A stretch of DNA of 14,380 bases from an uncultured Pseudomonadota bacterium. Lineage in GTDB: Bacteria; Pseudomonadota; Gammaproteobacteria; Burkholderiales; SG8-39. The position numbers were made by a program, and so were the translations under genes. The DNA lies in assembly GCA_903895005.1 (NCBI GenBank), contig CAITSH010000222.1, forward strand, positions 1 through 14,380, given 5' to 3'. Below are positions 7,152 through 14,130 of this stretch, piece after piece; position 1 is the stretch's first letter, and each line of letters opens with the position of its first letter. The notes under the pieces were generated by a model. It ran no database searches and was not told where the DNA came from. It saw only the letters and a list, made by a program, of their open reading frames with translations.

Positions 7152-7706
7152 TCAGACCGGCGGATGCTGCGGTGCGATTGACTCTGCGTGCAGGGTGAAC
7201 GCACCCTTTTTCCGGTCGTCGAAGTAATGGTGCAGTGTCGTGGAAATGGTGCGAAACGCGAGTTCGTCCCAGGGGATCTCGGCCTCGCTGAACAATTCGA
7301 CCTCAAGGCTTTCCTCGCCCGGTCCGAAATTCAGATCCAGCAGGGTGGCGCGATAAAAAATGTGCACCTGGTTGACATGCGGTACCGATAGCATCGAAAA
7401 AAGGTCGCCCAACTCCACGTTTGCCTTGGCTTCCTCGCGCGTTTCGCGCAAAGCCGCCTCAGCGGTCGACTCGCCGTTTTCCATGAATCCTGCCGGAAGA
7501 GTCCATTTGCCGTGCCGAGGTTCGATGGCGCGCTTGCAAAGCAGGATTTTGTCGCCGTACTCGGGGATCGTGCCCAGCACCATGCGCGGATTCTCGTAGT
7601 GAATGGTGTTGCAGGCATCGCAGACATGCCGTGGCAGGTTGTCGCCGGGCGGGACCTTGAGCGCGACCGGGGCGGCGCAATTTGAGCAGAATTTCACGAT
7701 GGGCAT
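7152..7706 (-). CDS. Zinc-ribbon NUDIX hydrolase (NUDX23-like)
   Basis: Predicted nucleoside-diphosphate-linked pyrophosphohydrolase of 184 residues. The N-terminus holds a zinc ribbon, Cys7-x2-Cys10 (FCSNCAAP) and Cys29-x2-Cys32 (HVCDACNTIHYENP). The NUDIX box spans about residues 73-95 (GFMENGE, then RETREEAKA) with the metal-binding REx2EE intact. Lys94 replaces the consensus Gly. In the zinc-ribbon NUDIX group related to plant NUDX23 (FAD and ADP-ribose hydrolases), as I recall it, this position is commonly not Gly, so the change is not a sign of decay. Preference for FAD or ADP-ribose is inference. The frame is open upstream to 8261, but MPIVKFC at 7706 is the family start. The gene diverges from the glycosyltransferase gene. 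Confidence 0.88.
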   Translation of the reverse strand: MPIVKFCSNCAAPVALKVPPGDNLPRHVCDACNTIHYENPRMVLGTIPEYGDKILLCKRAIEPRHGKWTLPAGFMENGESTAEAALRETREEAKANVELGDLFSMLSVPHVNQVHIFYRATLLDLNFGPGEESLEVELFSEAEIPWDELAFRTISTTLHHYFDDRKKGAFTLHAESIAPQHPPV

Positions 7707-7726
7707 CGAAAGGGAAGCAGGGTGCA

Positions 7727-7754
7727 ATGATAACCGCAAACTCCGGGCGGTCAG
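7727..7754 (-). promoter_or_regulatory. Possible promoter for the NUDIX gene
   Basis: On the - strand CTGACC (7754-7749) and TATCAT (7732-7727) are 16 bases apart, with four matches to the sigma70 consensus in each hexamer. It would start transcription near 7720, leaving only a short leader before ATG 7706. Confidence 0.3.
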
Positions 7755-7843
7755 GTCGGCTTCACGGGTTCGTGCGGCGTTGCTGCCGGACCGCGCTTGG
7801 CGATGGGCGTGGGTCCGTTGGTCGATTCGCGCGCGGGCGTAGG

Positions 7844-7891
7844 TGCATTTGCATGTGCAATGTGCGTTTGCACTAGTTGCTTCGATATACT
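7844..7891 (+). promoter_or_regulatory. TGCRTTTGCA repeats and -10-like box before the glycosyltransferase gene
   Basis: TGCATTTGCA (7844-7853) and TGCGTTTGCA (7863-7872) form a direct repeat with a 19-base period. An inverted TGTGCAA lies between them, and TTGCA-TG-TGCAA (7849-7860) is itself palindromic. A -10-like TATACT follows at 7886-7891, with no good -35 in the expected place, which the second repeat occupies. The layout suits an activator-dependent promoter or an operator. The regulator is unknown. Confidence 0.35.
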
Positions 7892-7939
7892 GTGTCCCTA
7901 TGACGCTTCCACTCATCTCTTTCCGGCCGGCGTCGAAGC

Positions 7940-9739
7940 ATGCAAATTGAGCGCTCGTTTCTCGCGGGGAGGGCGAGCCTGTTTCTGCTCGGGCTGATGT
8001 TCTGCGTGCCCTTCCTCTACTATTACCACTACTACCCGATTCCAACGTTTTATGAGGAAACGCTTGCCTTCGGATTGGGTTTGCTCGCCGCACTGCGGCT
8101 GGGCTGGTCTGCCGGAAGACCGGCCCAGATTCCGCAAATTGTGTTGTGGTTGCTCGGGTTTGCGGCGGTTTTGTTCCTGCAAGTACTGATCGGACGTGTT
8201 GCGTATTTTGAGCAGTCGCTGATTGGCATCCTATATGTGCTTTGGGCGGCGATGCTGGCATGGCTGGCGAGTGATTTGCGGGCGGAACTTGGGCTCGCTC
8301 CCGTTTGTCGCGTCCTCGCCGGCGCGCTTCTAGTCGGTGGCATGCTCAATGCAGTCGCTGCAATTATTCAGTTACTTCGGATCGACGCATTTTTTCCCTC
8401 ATTGGTCTCACCGTTGACGCCGCCGTGGCGGGCGTTCGGCAATCTCAACCAGATCAACCTTTTCGCCGACTACATCGCGCTTTCCATCTCTTCTGTGTTG
8501 TATTTATTGCAAACGAAGCGGCTCTCTAGGACGGTGGCAGGGCTTGTTGCTCTCTTTCTGATATTCGTCTTGTCGCTCACCGGATCTCGCATGGTGTGGT
8601 TGTTCTGGATAGCGTTGCTTATCTGGGCCTGCAGTTGCGCGTGGCGCGAAAAGTCAGGCCTCGGTCGAGCAGCTTTATGCGTCGCAGTGTGTTTTAGCGT
8701 CTATGCGCTGCTGATTTTTATCGGGCACAGCTTCGGGCTTCGCTTTGAAGGCCAGTCGCTGGACGAAATGGCGTCTCGGAGAGCCCTTGAGCTGAGCATA
8801 TATTCTGACTTACCCGGACATGGGCAAGGTGTTAGGTTGTATTTGTGGAGCCATGCCTGGCGTATGTTTCTTGGCGCGCCCTTGTTGGGTGCCGGGTTTG
8901 CGGAGTTCACCTGGAATTTTTTCCAGCAGGCGGAAGTGTTTGCAGCAACGGGTATTCCCGGCATCGATCGCAACGCACACAATATTGTCTTGCAGCTTCT
9001 TGCCGAGACCGGCGTCGCAGGCGCGGCGTGCGTGCTCGGCGGTATTGCACTCTGGGCATGGCGGTTTATTCGCAGCCCGATGACGGCGGAGGCTTGGTGG
9101 ATTGGTTCTGGGCTGATCATACTTGCGGTCCACAGCCTGCTCGAATTTCCGCTTTGGCAGGCGGACTTTCTGGGCGTGGCCGCCGTTCTGTTCGGTCTCG
9201 CGGAACTCGCTTTTTTTCGATCCTCTTTAGGCCCTTCGTTGCGCGTGGCCGGATTCGCGATCGTTGCTTTTGGCATGTTCGGTCTGATTGCCATCGTGCG
9301 CGACTACAAGGAACTGGAGGGGTGGCTTTATTCGCGTGCGCGTCTGAGCGGCGATAATAGCGACATCATCGAGCGGCAGCAGCAGGCCTTGATGGCTTTG
9401 CAGGAAGGATCCTTGTTTTCTCCCTATGTCGAACTCGCCTATGCATCGACCGTGGTTGCGGATCGCCATAACCTCCCGGACAAGTTGGCGCTGATCGAGC
9501 GCGTGATGCGCTTTTCCGCCACTTCCATGGTGGCCTTCCGGTACGTCCTTTTGCTGGCACTGGACGGTCAGGCTTCTGCGGCAGAAGCAAGCCTGCGCCG
9601 TGCACTTGTACTTTACCCGTCGCGGTTACCCGATTTTTCCGCGGCGCTGGAGTTGCTGAATGCACGCGATCCTGTGGTCTTTGGCCCGTTACGGAAAGTT
9701 ATTCTGGAAAAGCTTGAAAACCGTCTTCACAACAATTAG
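7940..9739 (+). CDS. PglL/PilO-type protein O-oligosaccharyltransferase (Wzy_C family)
   Basis: Predicted inner-membrane enzyme of 599 residues with about ten or more hydrophobic segments between residues 12 and 455. It would transfer a lipid-linked oligosaccharide to Ser or Thr of exported proteins, or ligate or polymerise O-antigen. Diagnostic points are GNLNQINLFADYI (167-179), as in the GN-motif of PglL enzymes, LTGSRMVW (213-220), the periplasmic loop with HN (347-348) in RNAHNIVLQLLAETG, and HSLLEFPLWQADFLG (398-412), typical of the Wzy_C_2 (PglL C-terminal) family. A soluble, Ala/Leu-rich C-terminal part follows. Position directly before pilus genes points to pilin glycosylation rather than O-antigen ligation; this is inference. 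ATG 7940 has only a weak GAAG upstream. Confidence 0.8.
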   Translation: MQIERSFLAGRASLFLLGLMFCVPFLYYYHYYPIPTFYEETLAFGLGLLAALRLGWSAGRPAQIPQIVLWLLGFAAVLFLQVLIGRVAYFEQSLIGILYVLWAAMLAWLASDLRAELGLAPVCRVLAGALLVGGMLNAVAAIIQLLRIDAFFPSLVSPLTPPWRAFGNLNQINLFADYIALSISSVLYLLQTKRLSRTVAGLVALFLIFVLSLTGSRMVWLFWIALLIWACSCAWREKSGLGRAALCVAVCFSVYALLIFIGHSFGLRFEGQSLDEMASRRALELSIYSDLPGHGQGVRLYLWSHAWRMFLGAPLLGAGFAEFTWNFFQQAEVFAATGIPGIDRNAHNIVLQLLAETGVAGAACVLGGIALWAWRFIRSPMTAEAWWIGSGLIILAVHSLLEFPLWQADFLGVAAVLFGLAELAFFRSSLGPSLRVAGFAIVAFGMFGLIAIVRDYKELEGWLYSRARLSGDNSDIIERQQQALMALQEGSLFSPYVELAYASTVVADRHNLPDKLALIERVMRFSATSMVAFRYVLLLALDGQASAAEASLRRALVLYPSRLPDFSAALELLNARDPVVFGPLRKVILEKLENRLHNN

Positions 9740-9756
9740 TTAGCGTTGCACGCCAG

Positions 9757-9765
9757 TGGTATATC
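9757..9765 (+). promoter_or_regulatory. Possible extended -10 promoter before the pilus ATPase gene
   Basis: TGGTATATC (9757-9765) reads as TGn plus a -10-like TATATC in the 118-base gap between the glycosyltransferase stop and the ATPase start. No good -35 is present. A second weak candidate is TTGCAC (9746-9751) with TACGGT (9769-9774), 17 bases apart. It is not clear that the ATPase has its own promoter. Confidence 0.25.
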
Positions 9766-9857
9766 TGCTACGGTTTCCGTGGCATTGTCGGGGTTGCGGC
9801 GAAGCCGTTTGATGCCGATAAGGCGTACAAGCACAAGTCAAGGATGGGGGTTCTACG

Positions 9858-11552
9858 ATGGCCAGACCGGACAAAGTCCGACTCGGTGAGTTGCTGCAAC
9901 AGCAAAAGCTCATCTCGCAGGAGCAACTGAACTCGGCGCTTGAGCTTTCCAAGCGCAGCGGGAGGCGCCTGGGCCGCGTGCTTGTCGAAAACGGCTACGT
10001 TACCGAACAGGACATCTGCGAGGCGCTGGCACGGCAGCTGCGCATTCCGTTCATAAACCTGAAACACTTTAACGTCGTGGCTTCCGTGACCCGGAAGCTG
10101 CCGGAAATCCAGGCGCGCCGCTTCAGGGCGATTGTTCTTGAGGAGCGCGAGCGCAGCTTCCTTGTCGGCATGGCCGACCCCACCGATTTGTTCGCTTTCG
10201 ACGAGCTGACACGGTTATTGAAGCGCGAAATTGATCTGGCTGTTGTCAACGAAAGCCTGCTGCTCGAGACGATGGACCGGATTTACCGTCGGACCGAACA
10301 AATCACGGATCTGGCGCGCGAGCTTGGCGAAGACCTGGGAGACGTCGTCGATTTCGGCGCATTGAGCGCAAACCTCGGAGCGGAAGAGGCTCCGGTCGTC
10401 AGATTGCTGCAGACCGTGTTCGAGGATGCGACGCAGGTTCACGCCTCGGATATCCACGTCGAGCCGCTTGAGGATAAGCTGCGCATCCGGTTTCGGGTCG
10501 ACGGGCAGTTGCAGCTAGAAACAGAAGCCGACAGCAAGATTGCTTCTGCGATGGCGCTGCGGCTGAAACTCATGTCCGGGCTGGATATCTCGGAGAAACG
10601 CCTGCCGCAGGACGGCCGCTTCAACGTCAAGGTGCGCGACTTGCAGATTGACGTGCGTATTTCGACCATGCCGACGCAGTATGGCGAATCAGTGGCGATG
10701 CGTCTGCTGAACCGCACTGCGTCGGTTCAGCGCCTGGGCGGCATCGGCATGCCACCCGAGATGTTGAAGCGTTTCCGTGAAATCATCGGCCGGTCCAGCG
10801 GAATGGTGCTGGTCACCGGGCCGACCGGTTCTGGTAAGACAACTACGCTCTATGCCGCTCTCGAGGAGGTCAATACGGTGGACAGGAAAATCATCACCGT
10901 TGAAGACCCGGTCGAGTACCGGATGGACGGTATCAACCAGGTGCAGGTCAACGAAAAGATAGACCTGACGTTTTCCCGCGTGCTGCGTTCCACCTTGCGG
11001 CAGGACCCGGATGTGATCCTGGTGGGGGAGATGCGCGACGAGGAAACCGCGCAAATCGGCCTGCGTGCAGCGATCACCGGGCATATGGTGTTTTCCACGC
11101 TGCATACCCGTGACGCGGCCAGTACGCCGATCAGACTGATTGACATGGGCGCGCCGCATTACATGGTCGCAAGTTCCTTGCATGCCGTTATCGCGCAGCG
11201 CCTGCTGCGCGTGAACTGCGAGAGCTGTGTGCAGGATTATTCTCCGAACCCGCAAGAGTCGGAGTGGATGGGGGGCGGCGCGAACGGTGCGCCCTTGCAG
11301 CTAAAGCGGGGTCTGGGTTGCTCACGGTGCAATGGAACAGGATTTGCAGGGCGAACCGGCGTCTACGAGATGCTTGAGATGGACTCCGAGCTGACCGCTG
11401 CCGTCAATCGCAACGATGCGACCGTTTTTTTGCATGCTGCGGAGAAGCGCATGGCAGGGCACAGCATGCGCGACCACGCGATCAGGCTGGTCCTGTCGGG
11501 CCGTACCACGGCTGATGAGGCGATGCGTGTGACCGCGCAAATCGAGGACTGA
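9858..11552 (+). CDS. mshE: MshE-type pilus/secretion ATPase with MshEN domain
   Basis: Hexameric cytoplasmic ATPase of the GspE/PilB family (564 residues), which powers pilus extension. The N-terminal MshEN domain has two RLG-x2-L repeats. The second (residues 37-60, RLGRVLVENGYVTEQ...) fits the c-di-GMP receptor consensus at nearly every position; the first (8-31) lacks the Gly and Gln. The core has Walker A GPTGSGKTT (321-329), the Asp box IITVEDPVEY (345-354), Walker B PDVILVGE (384-391), a His box around GHMVFSTLHT and the zinc tetracysteine Cys454/457/488/491. A Shine-Dalgarno-like GGATGGGGG precedes ATG 9858. The stop is two bases from the next gene. Naming as MshE rather than GspE or PilB rests on the MshEN domain and the MshA-like pilins downstream. 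Confidence 0.85.
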   Translation: MARPDKVRLGELLQQQKLISQEQLNSALELSKRSGRRLGRVLVENGYVTEQDICEALARQLRIPFINLKHFNVVASVTRKLPEIQARRFRAIVLEERERSFLVGMADPTDLFAFDELTRLLKREIDLAVVNESLLLETMDRIYRRTEQITDLARELGEDLGDVVDFGALSANLGAEEAPVVRLLQTVFEDATQVHASDIHVEPLEDKLRIRFRVDGQLQLETEADSKIASAMALRLKLMSGLDISEKRLPQDGRFNVKVRDLQIDVRISTMPTQYGESVAMRLLNRTASVQRLGGIGMPPEMLKRFREIIGRSSGMVLVTGPTGSGKTTTLYAALEEVNTVDRKIITVEDPVEYRMDGINQVQVNEKIDLTFSRVLRSTLRQDPDVILVGEMRDEETAQIGLRAAITGHMVFSTLHTRDAASTPIRLIDMGAPHYMVASSLHAVIAQRLLRVNCESCVQDYSPNPQESEWMGGGANGAPLQLKRGLGCSRCNGTGFAGRTGVYEMLEMDSELTAAVNRNDATVFLHAAEKRMAGHSMRDHAIRLVLSGRTTADEAMRVTAQIED

Positions 11553-11554
11553 CC

Positions 11555-12787
11555 GTGCCCTACTATTCTTACCGGGGGCGCAATGCGCGGGGCGAACTGG
11601 TCAAGGGCGTACTCGAGAACAGCGACTCCGGGGCAGTGGCCGACCAGTTGATGAACATCGGGGTCTCGCCGATAGAAATTTCAGTCTCAGCGGCGCCAAA
11701 GCAGGGTGCGGCTGACAGTAGCCTCAAACGGCTGTTTCAGGATCGCGTGCAACTCGATGAGATGCTCCTGTTCAGTCGCCAGATGTACACGCTGCTCAAG
11801 TCCGGTGTGCCGATACTGCGTGCGTTGGCGGGTTTGCAGGAGTCTTCGACAAGCGCGCGCTTTACCTCGGTCTTGCAGGACGTTCGTTCAAGCCTTGACA
11901 GCGGGCGAGAGCTTTCTGCTGCCATGGCGCGTCACTCCGACGTGTTTTCGCGCTTTTACCTGAGCATGGTCAGGGTGGGGGAGATGACCGGTGCGCTCGA
12001 GGAAATCTTTCTTCGGCTCTTTCACCACATGGAGTTCGAGAAGGAAATGAAGCAGCGCGTCAAGCAGGCGCTGCGCTACCCGATTTTTGTCGTGATCGCG
12101 ATGGTGGTCGCGCTGGTTGTCGTCAACCTGTTCGTCATTCCCGAATTCGCAAAGCTCTACACCAGCTTCAAATCGGAATTGCCGTTTTTTACCCGGCTCC
12201 TCATCGGCACGTCGAATTTCACCGTGCGCTACTGGCCTGTGTTTTTTGCCGCGTCAGTGGGCGCCTGGATCGCCTTCCGCGCCTGGGTTGCAACCCCTGC
12301 GGGGCGATACGCCTTTGACCGTGCAAAGCTGCGCATTCCGATCGCCGGAAAAATCGTCGAGCGGGCGACCATGGCACGATTTGCGCGAAGTTTTTCCATC
12401 GCCTTCAAGAGCGGTATTCCTGTTGTACAGGCTCTGACGGTGACCGCACAGGTGGTTGAAAACGCCTATATCGCGCAGCGGATCGAGCAGATGCGCGACG
12501 GCGTGGAGCGCGGCGAGAGTGTGCTTCGCACGGCGTCCGCCGCCGGCGTTTTCACGCCCGTGGTTTTGCAGATGCTTTCAGTCGGCGAGGAGACGGGCGA
12601 GCTTGACCGCTTGATGCTGGATGTGGCCGAGCTCTATGAGCGCGAAGTGGATTACGACCTGAAAACGCTCTCGTCGCAGATCGAGCCCATACTCATCGTG
12701 GGTCTGGCGGTGCTGGTGCTGGTTCTCGCGCTGGGCGTGTTCCTGCCCATCTGGGATCTGAGCCAGGTTGCGTTCAAGCGGGGCTGA
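11555..12787 (+). CDS. mshG: MshG/GspF/PilC-type inner-membrane platform protein
   Basis: Polytopic platform protein of 410 residues on which the ATPase acts to assemble pilins. It has two T2SSF repeats, about residues 67-190 (FSRQMYTLLKSGVPILRALA...VGEMTGALEEIF) and 270-392 (FARSFSIAFKSGIPVVQAL...LSVGEETGELDRLM). Membrane segments lie at about 176-194, 227-244 and 379-399. The N-terminus MPYYSYRGRNARGELVKGVL is the usual family opening, which supports the GTG start at 11555, with GAGGA at 11544-11548 as ribosome site. Only two bases separate it from the ATPase stop, and the next gene starts two bases after its stop, so the three are almost surely cotranscribed and translationally coupled. 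Confidence 0.87.
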   Translation: MPYYSYRGRNARGELVKGVLENSDSGAVADQLMNIGVSPIEISVSAAPKQGAADSSLKRLFQDRVQLDEMLLFSRQMYTLLKSGVPILRALAGLQESSTSARFTSVLQDVRSSLDSGRELSAAMARHSDVFSRFYLSMVRVGEMTGALEEIFLRLFHHMEFEKEMKQRVKQALRYPIFVVIAMVVALVVVNLFVIPEFAKLYTSFKSELPFFTRLLIGTSNFTVRYWPVFFAASVGAWIAFRAWVATPAGRYAFDRAKLRIPIAGKIVERATMARFARSFSIAFKSGIPVVQALTVTAQVVENAYIAQRIEQMRDGVERGESVLRTASAAGVFTPVVLQMLSVGEETGELDRLMLDVAELYEREVDYDLKTLSSQIEPILIVGLAVLVLVLALGVFLPIWDLSQVAFKRG

Positions 12788-12789
12788 GT

Positions 12790-13329
12790 TTGCTCCCAGT
12801 AAAAGTGAAGGGCGTGGCAAAAGACCGCGGGGGCAGGGGGTTCTCCCTGCTGGAATTCGTTTTGGTGATTTGTGTGATTGCTGTTCTTGCCGTGATGCTC
12901 TATTCGCGTCTTGTGTTCTACCAGGAGGCGGCGGAGCGCGCCGTCGTGCAACAGACCGCCGCATCGATTCGCAGCGGTTTGCAAATGCGTGTAGCCAATC
13001 TGCTGGTACGTGGTCGCGATCCCGAGATTGAATCTCTCGCGACGCGCAATCCGGTGGATTTCCTGTCTGAGCCCCCGGCGAGCTACGCGGGGGAGCTACT
13101 TGATCAGGCGGCGGGGGCATTGCCGGTCGGGAGCTGGTATTTCGAGCCCAAGCGGCGCGAATTGGTTTATCTCGTCACGCATGATGACCATTTCCAGCCT
13201 GGCGAGGACGGACGCAAGTGGGTGCGGTACCGGATCGTGATCGAATTTGAAGATCCCGGGTTGCCAGGGGCATCCCGCCAGTTCAGCGCGGTAAAACTGG
13301 TCGCGACGAATAAATACCGCTGGGAATAA
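12790..13329 (+). CDS. Prepilin-like minor pilin (MshF position)
   Basis: A 179-residue protein with a prepilin leader: GGRG17|F18SLLEF, with Glu at +5 and a hydrophobic helix (FVLVICVIAVLAVML). It should be cut and N-methylated by prepilin peptidase. The mature part has a helical segment (YQEAAERAVVQQTAASIRSGLQMRVANLL), then a globular region with NPVDFL, GSWYF and ELVYLVTHD. It lacks a C-terminal disulfide pair, so it looks like a minor pilin or assembly factor rather than the fibre subunit. Position after mshG suggests a role like MshF, but the similarity is not proven. The start is TTG 12790, with GGGG at 12780-12783 as ribosome site and two bases after the mshG stop. GTG 12805 is an alternative. 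A terminator follows. Confidence 0.75.
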   Translation: MLPVKVKGVAKDRGGRGFSLLEFVLVICVIAVLAVMLYSRLVFYQEAAERAVVQQTAASIRSGLQMRVANLLVRGRDPEIESLATRNPVDFLSEPPASYAGELLDQAAGALPVGSWYFEPKRRELVYLVTHDDHFQPGEDGRKWVRYRIVIEFEDPGLPGASRQFSAVKLVATNKYRWE

Positions 13330-13359
13330 ACGTCCGTTGCTCCGTTGGACGTTGTTTTT
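13329..13359 (+). terminator. Intrinsic terminator after the minor prepilin gene
   Basis: AACGTCC (13329-13335) pairs with GGACGTT (13347-13353) around an 11-base loop, followed by TTGTTTTT. It begins at the last base of the stop codon and separates the machinery genes from the pilin genes. The stem is only 7 base pairs, so partial read-through is likely. Confidence 0.6.
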
Positions 13360-13399
13360 CAAGATTCGGCATTAATGCGCACTCGATCGGACGAGCGCA

Positions 13400-13428
13400 T
13401 TGTAATTGCGGTATTTTCAAAGTATAGT
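13400..13428 (+). promoter_or_regulatory. Sigma70-like promoter of the first pilin gene
   Basis: TTGTAA (13400-13405) and TATAGT (13423-13428) are 17 bases apart, in a locally AT-rich stretch. The predicted start near 13435 gives a leader of about 52 bases. A perfect palindrome TATAG-T-CTATA (13423-13433) covers the -10 and could be an operator. Confidence 0.55.
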
Positions 13429-13486
13429 CTATATAAGACAATGGGTTGCGCGGTTATTTCAGAAGTTGTTTTCAAGGGGGCATGCT

Positions 13487-13948
13487 ATGTCCATGAAAAA
13501 CAAAGGTTTTACCTTAATCGAGTTGATCGTTGTCATTTTGATCCTCGGCATTCTCGCGGCGGTGGCCTCGCCGCGATTCGTGAATTTGAGCCAATCGGCG
13601 CGTATCGCATCAATTAACTGTGCCCGCGGAACCGTGGCATCTGCAGCGCAATTGGCCTACGCCGTATCCGCTTCAACGCTATCGGCCTCCAACGCGAGTA
13701 TCACGATGGATGGCCAAACAGTGACAATGATTGGCAGTTTTCCGACAGCGGATGCCCTTGGAATACGTGTTGCAGCGAACCTAGGTTCGGAGTACACATC
13801 GACCGGCGGTGGGGCAACGCTGGGATCTATTTTGACGGTCCAACTCGCCGGCGCTCCTACGCCGGCTAATTGCGCATTCACCTATCAGGCAACGACAGCC
13901 GCGGGGGTGTCCGCAACGACGGGGACGTCGGTAACGACAGGTTGTTGA
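13487..13948 (+). CDS. mshA: MshA-like type IV pilin (first copy)
   Basis: Predicted fibre-forming pilin of 153 residues. The leader MSMKNKG7|F8 is followed by [19 protein letters not shown], with Glu at +5, the classic class III signal and N-terminal helix. The next part (ASPRFVNLSQSARIASI) matches the MshA pilin family. Two C-terminal cysteines (Cys129 and Cys153) can form the D-region disulfide, and a third, Cys45 (mature 38), is unusual. The C-terminal half is rich in Thr, Ser, Ala and Gly, suitable for O-glycosylation by the enzyme upstream. ATG 13487 was chosen because AAGGGGG sits 6 bases before it; ATG 13493 is possible, and the frame is open back to 13406 without pilin features. It has its own sigma70-like promoter. 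Confidence 0.88.
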   Translation: MSMKNKGFTLIELIVVILILGILAAVASPRFVNLSQSARIASINCARGTVASAAQLAYAVSASTLSASNASITMDGQTVTMIGSFPTADALGIRVAANLGSEYTSTGGGATLGSILTVQLAGAPTPANCAFTYQATTAAGVSATTGTSVTTGC

Positions 13949-14001
13949 AAGTCGATATTCAGAGCATGTTGGATAGATTTGATAGGCGAGAATGATCTGC
14001 A

Positions 14002-14017
14002 TGGCACGCTGCTTGCA
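14002..14017 (+). promoter_or_regulatory. Sigma54 (RpoN) promoter of the second pilin gene
   Basis: TGGCACG (14002-14008), four bases, then TTGCA (14013-14017) matches the -24/-12 consensus TGGCACG-N4-TTGCW at every listed position, and GG to GC spacing is exactly 10. Transcription would start near 14028, leaving about 100 bases of leader before the pilin ATG at 14131. It needs an AAA+ activator, which is not in the window. Confidence 0.85.
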
Positions 14018-14130
14018 CATACGACGGTGACGGTCTCGTTCGGTGTGACGTTTCACTAAAGTTTCAGGGCCGGTCGCCGATAGCGCAATGATGCGTACCT
14101 CGGTGAGCATTCAATAAAGAGGTGTTAAAA

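Noticed and set aside
7222..7290. Loss of the consensus Gly in the NUDIX box as a sign of inactivity
   Set aside because: The metal-binding REx2EE residues are intact, and zinc-ribbon NUDX23-like proteins commonly have another residue at that Gly position.
7707..8261. N-terminal extension of the NUDIX frame to 369 codons
   Set aside because: The added part is low-complexity and Ser/Arg/Thr-rich, runs antisense into the glycosyltransferase gene, and the known family N-terminus begins at 7706.
9779..9797. Sigma54-like sequence TGGCATT...TTGCGG before the pilus ATPase gene
   Set aside because: The GG-to-GC distance is 13 bases instead of the required 10, so it should not bind sigma54.
13406..13486. 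A 27-residue N-terminal extension of the first pilin
   Set aside because: A good Shine-Dalgarno sits 6 bases before ATG 13487, the short leader is of normal prepilin type, and the extension would begin upstream of the predicted transcription start.
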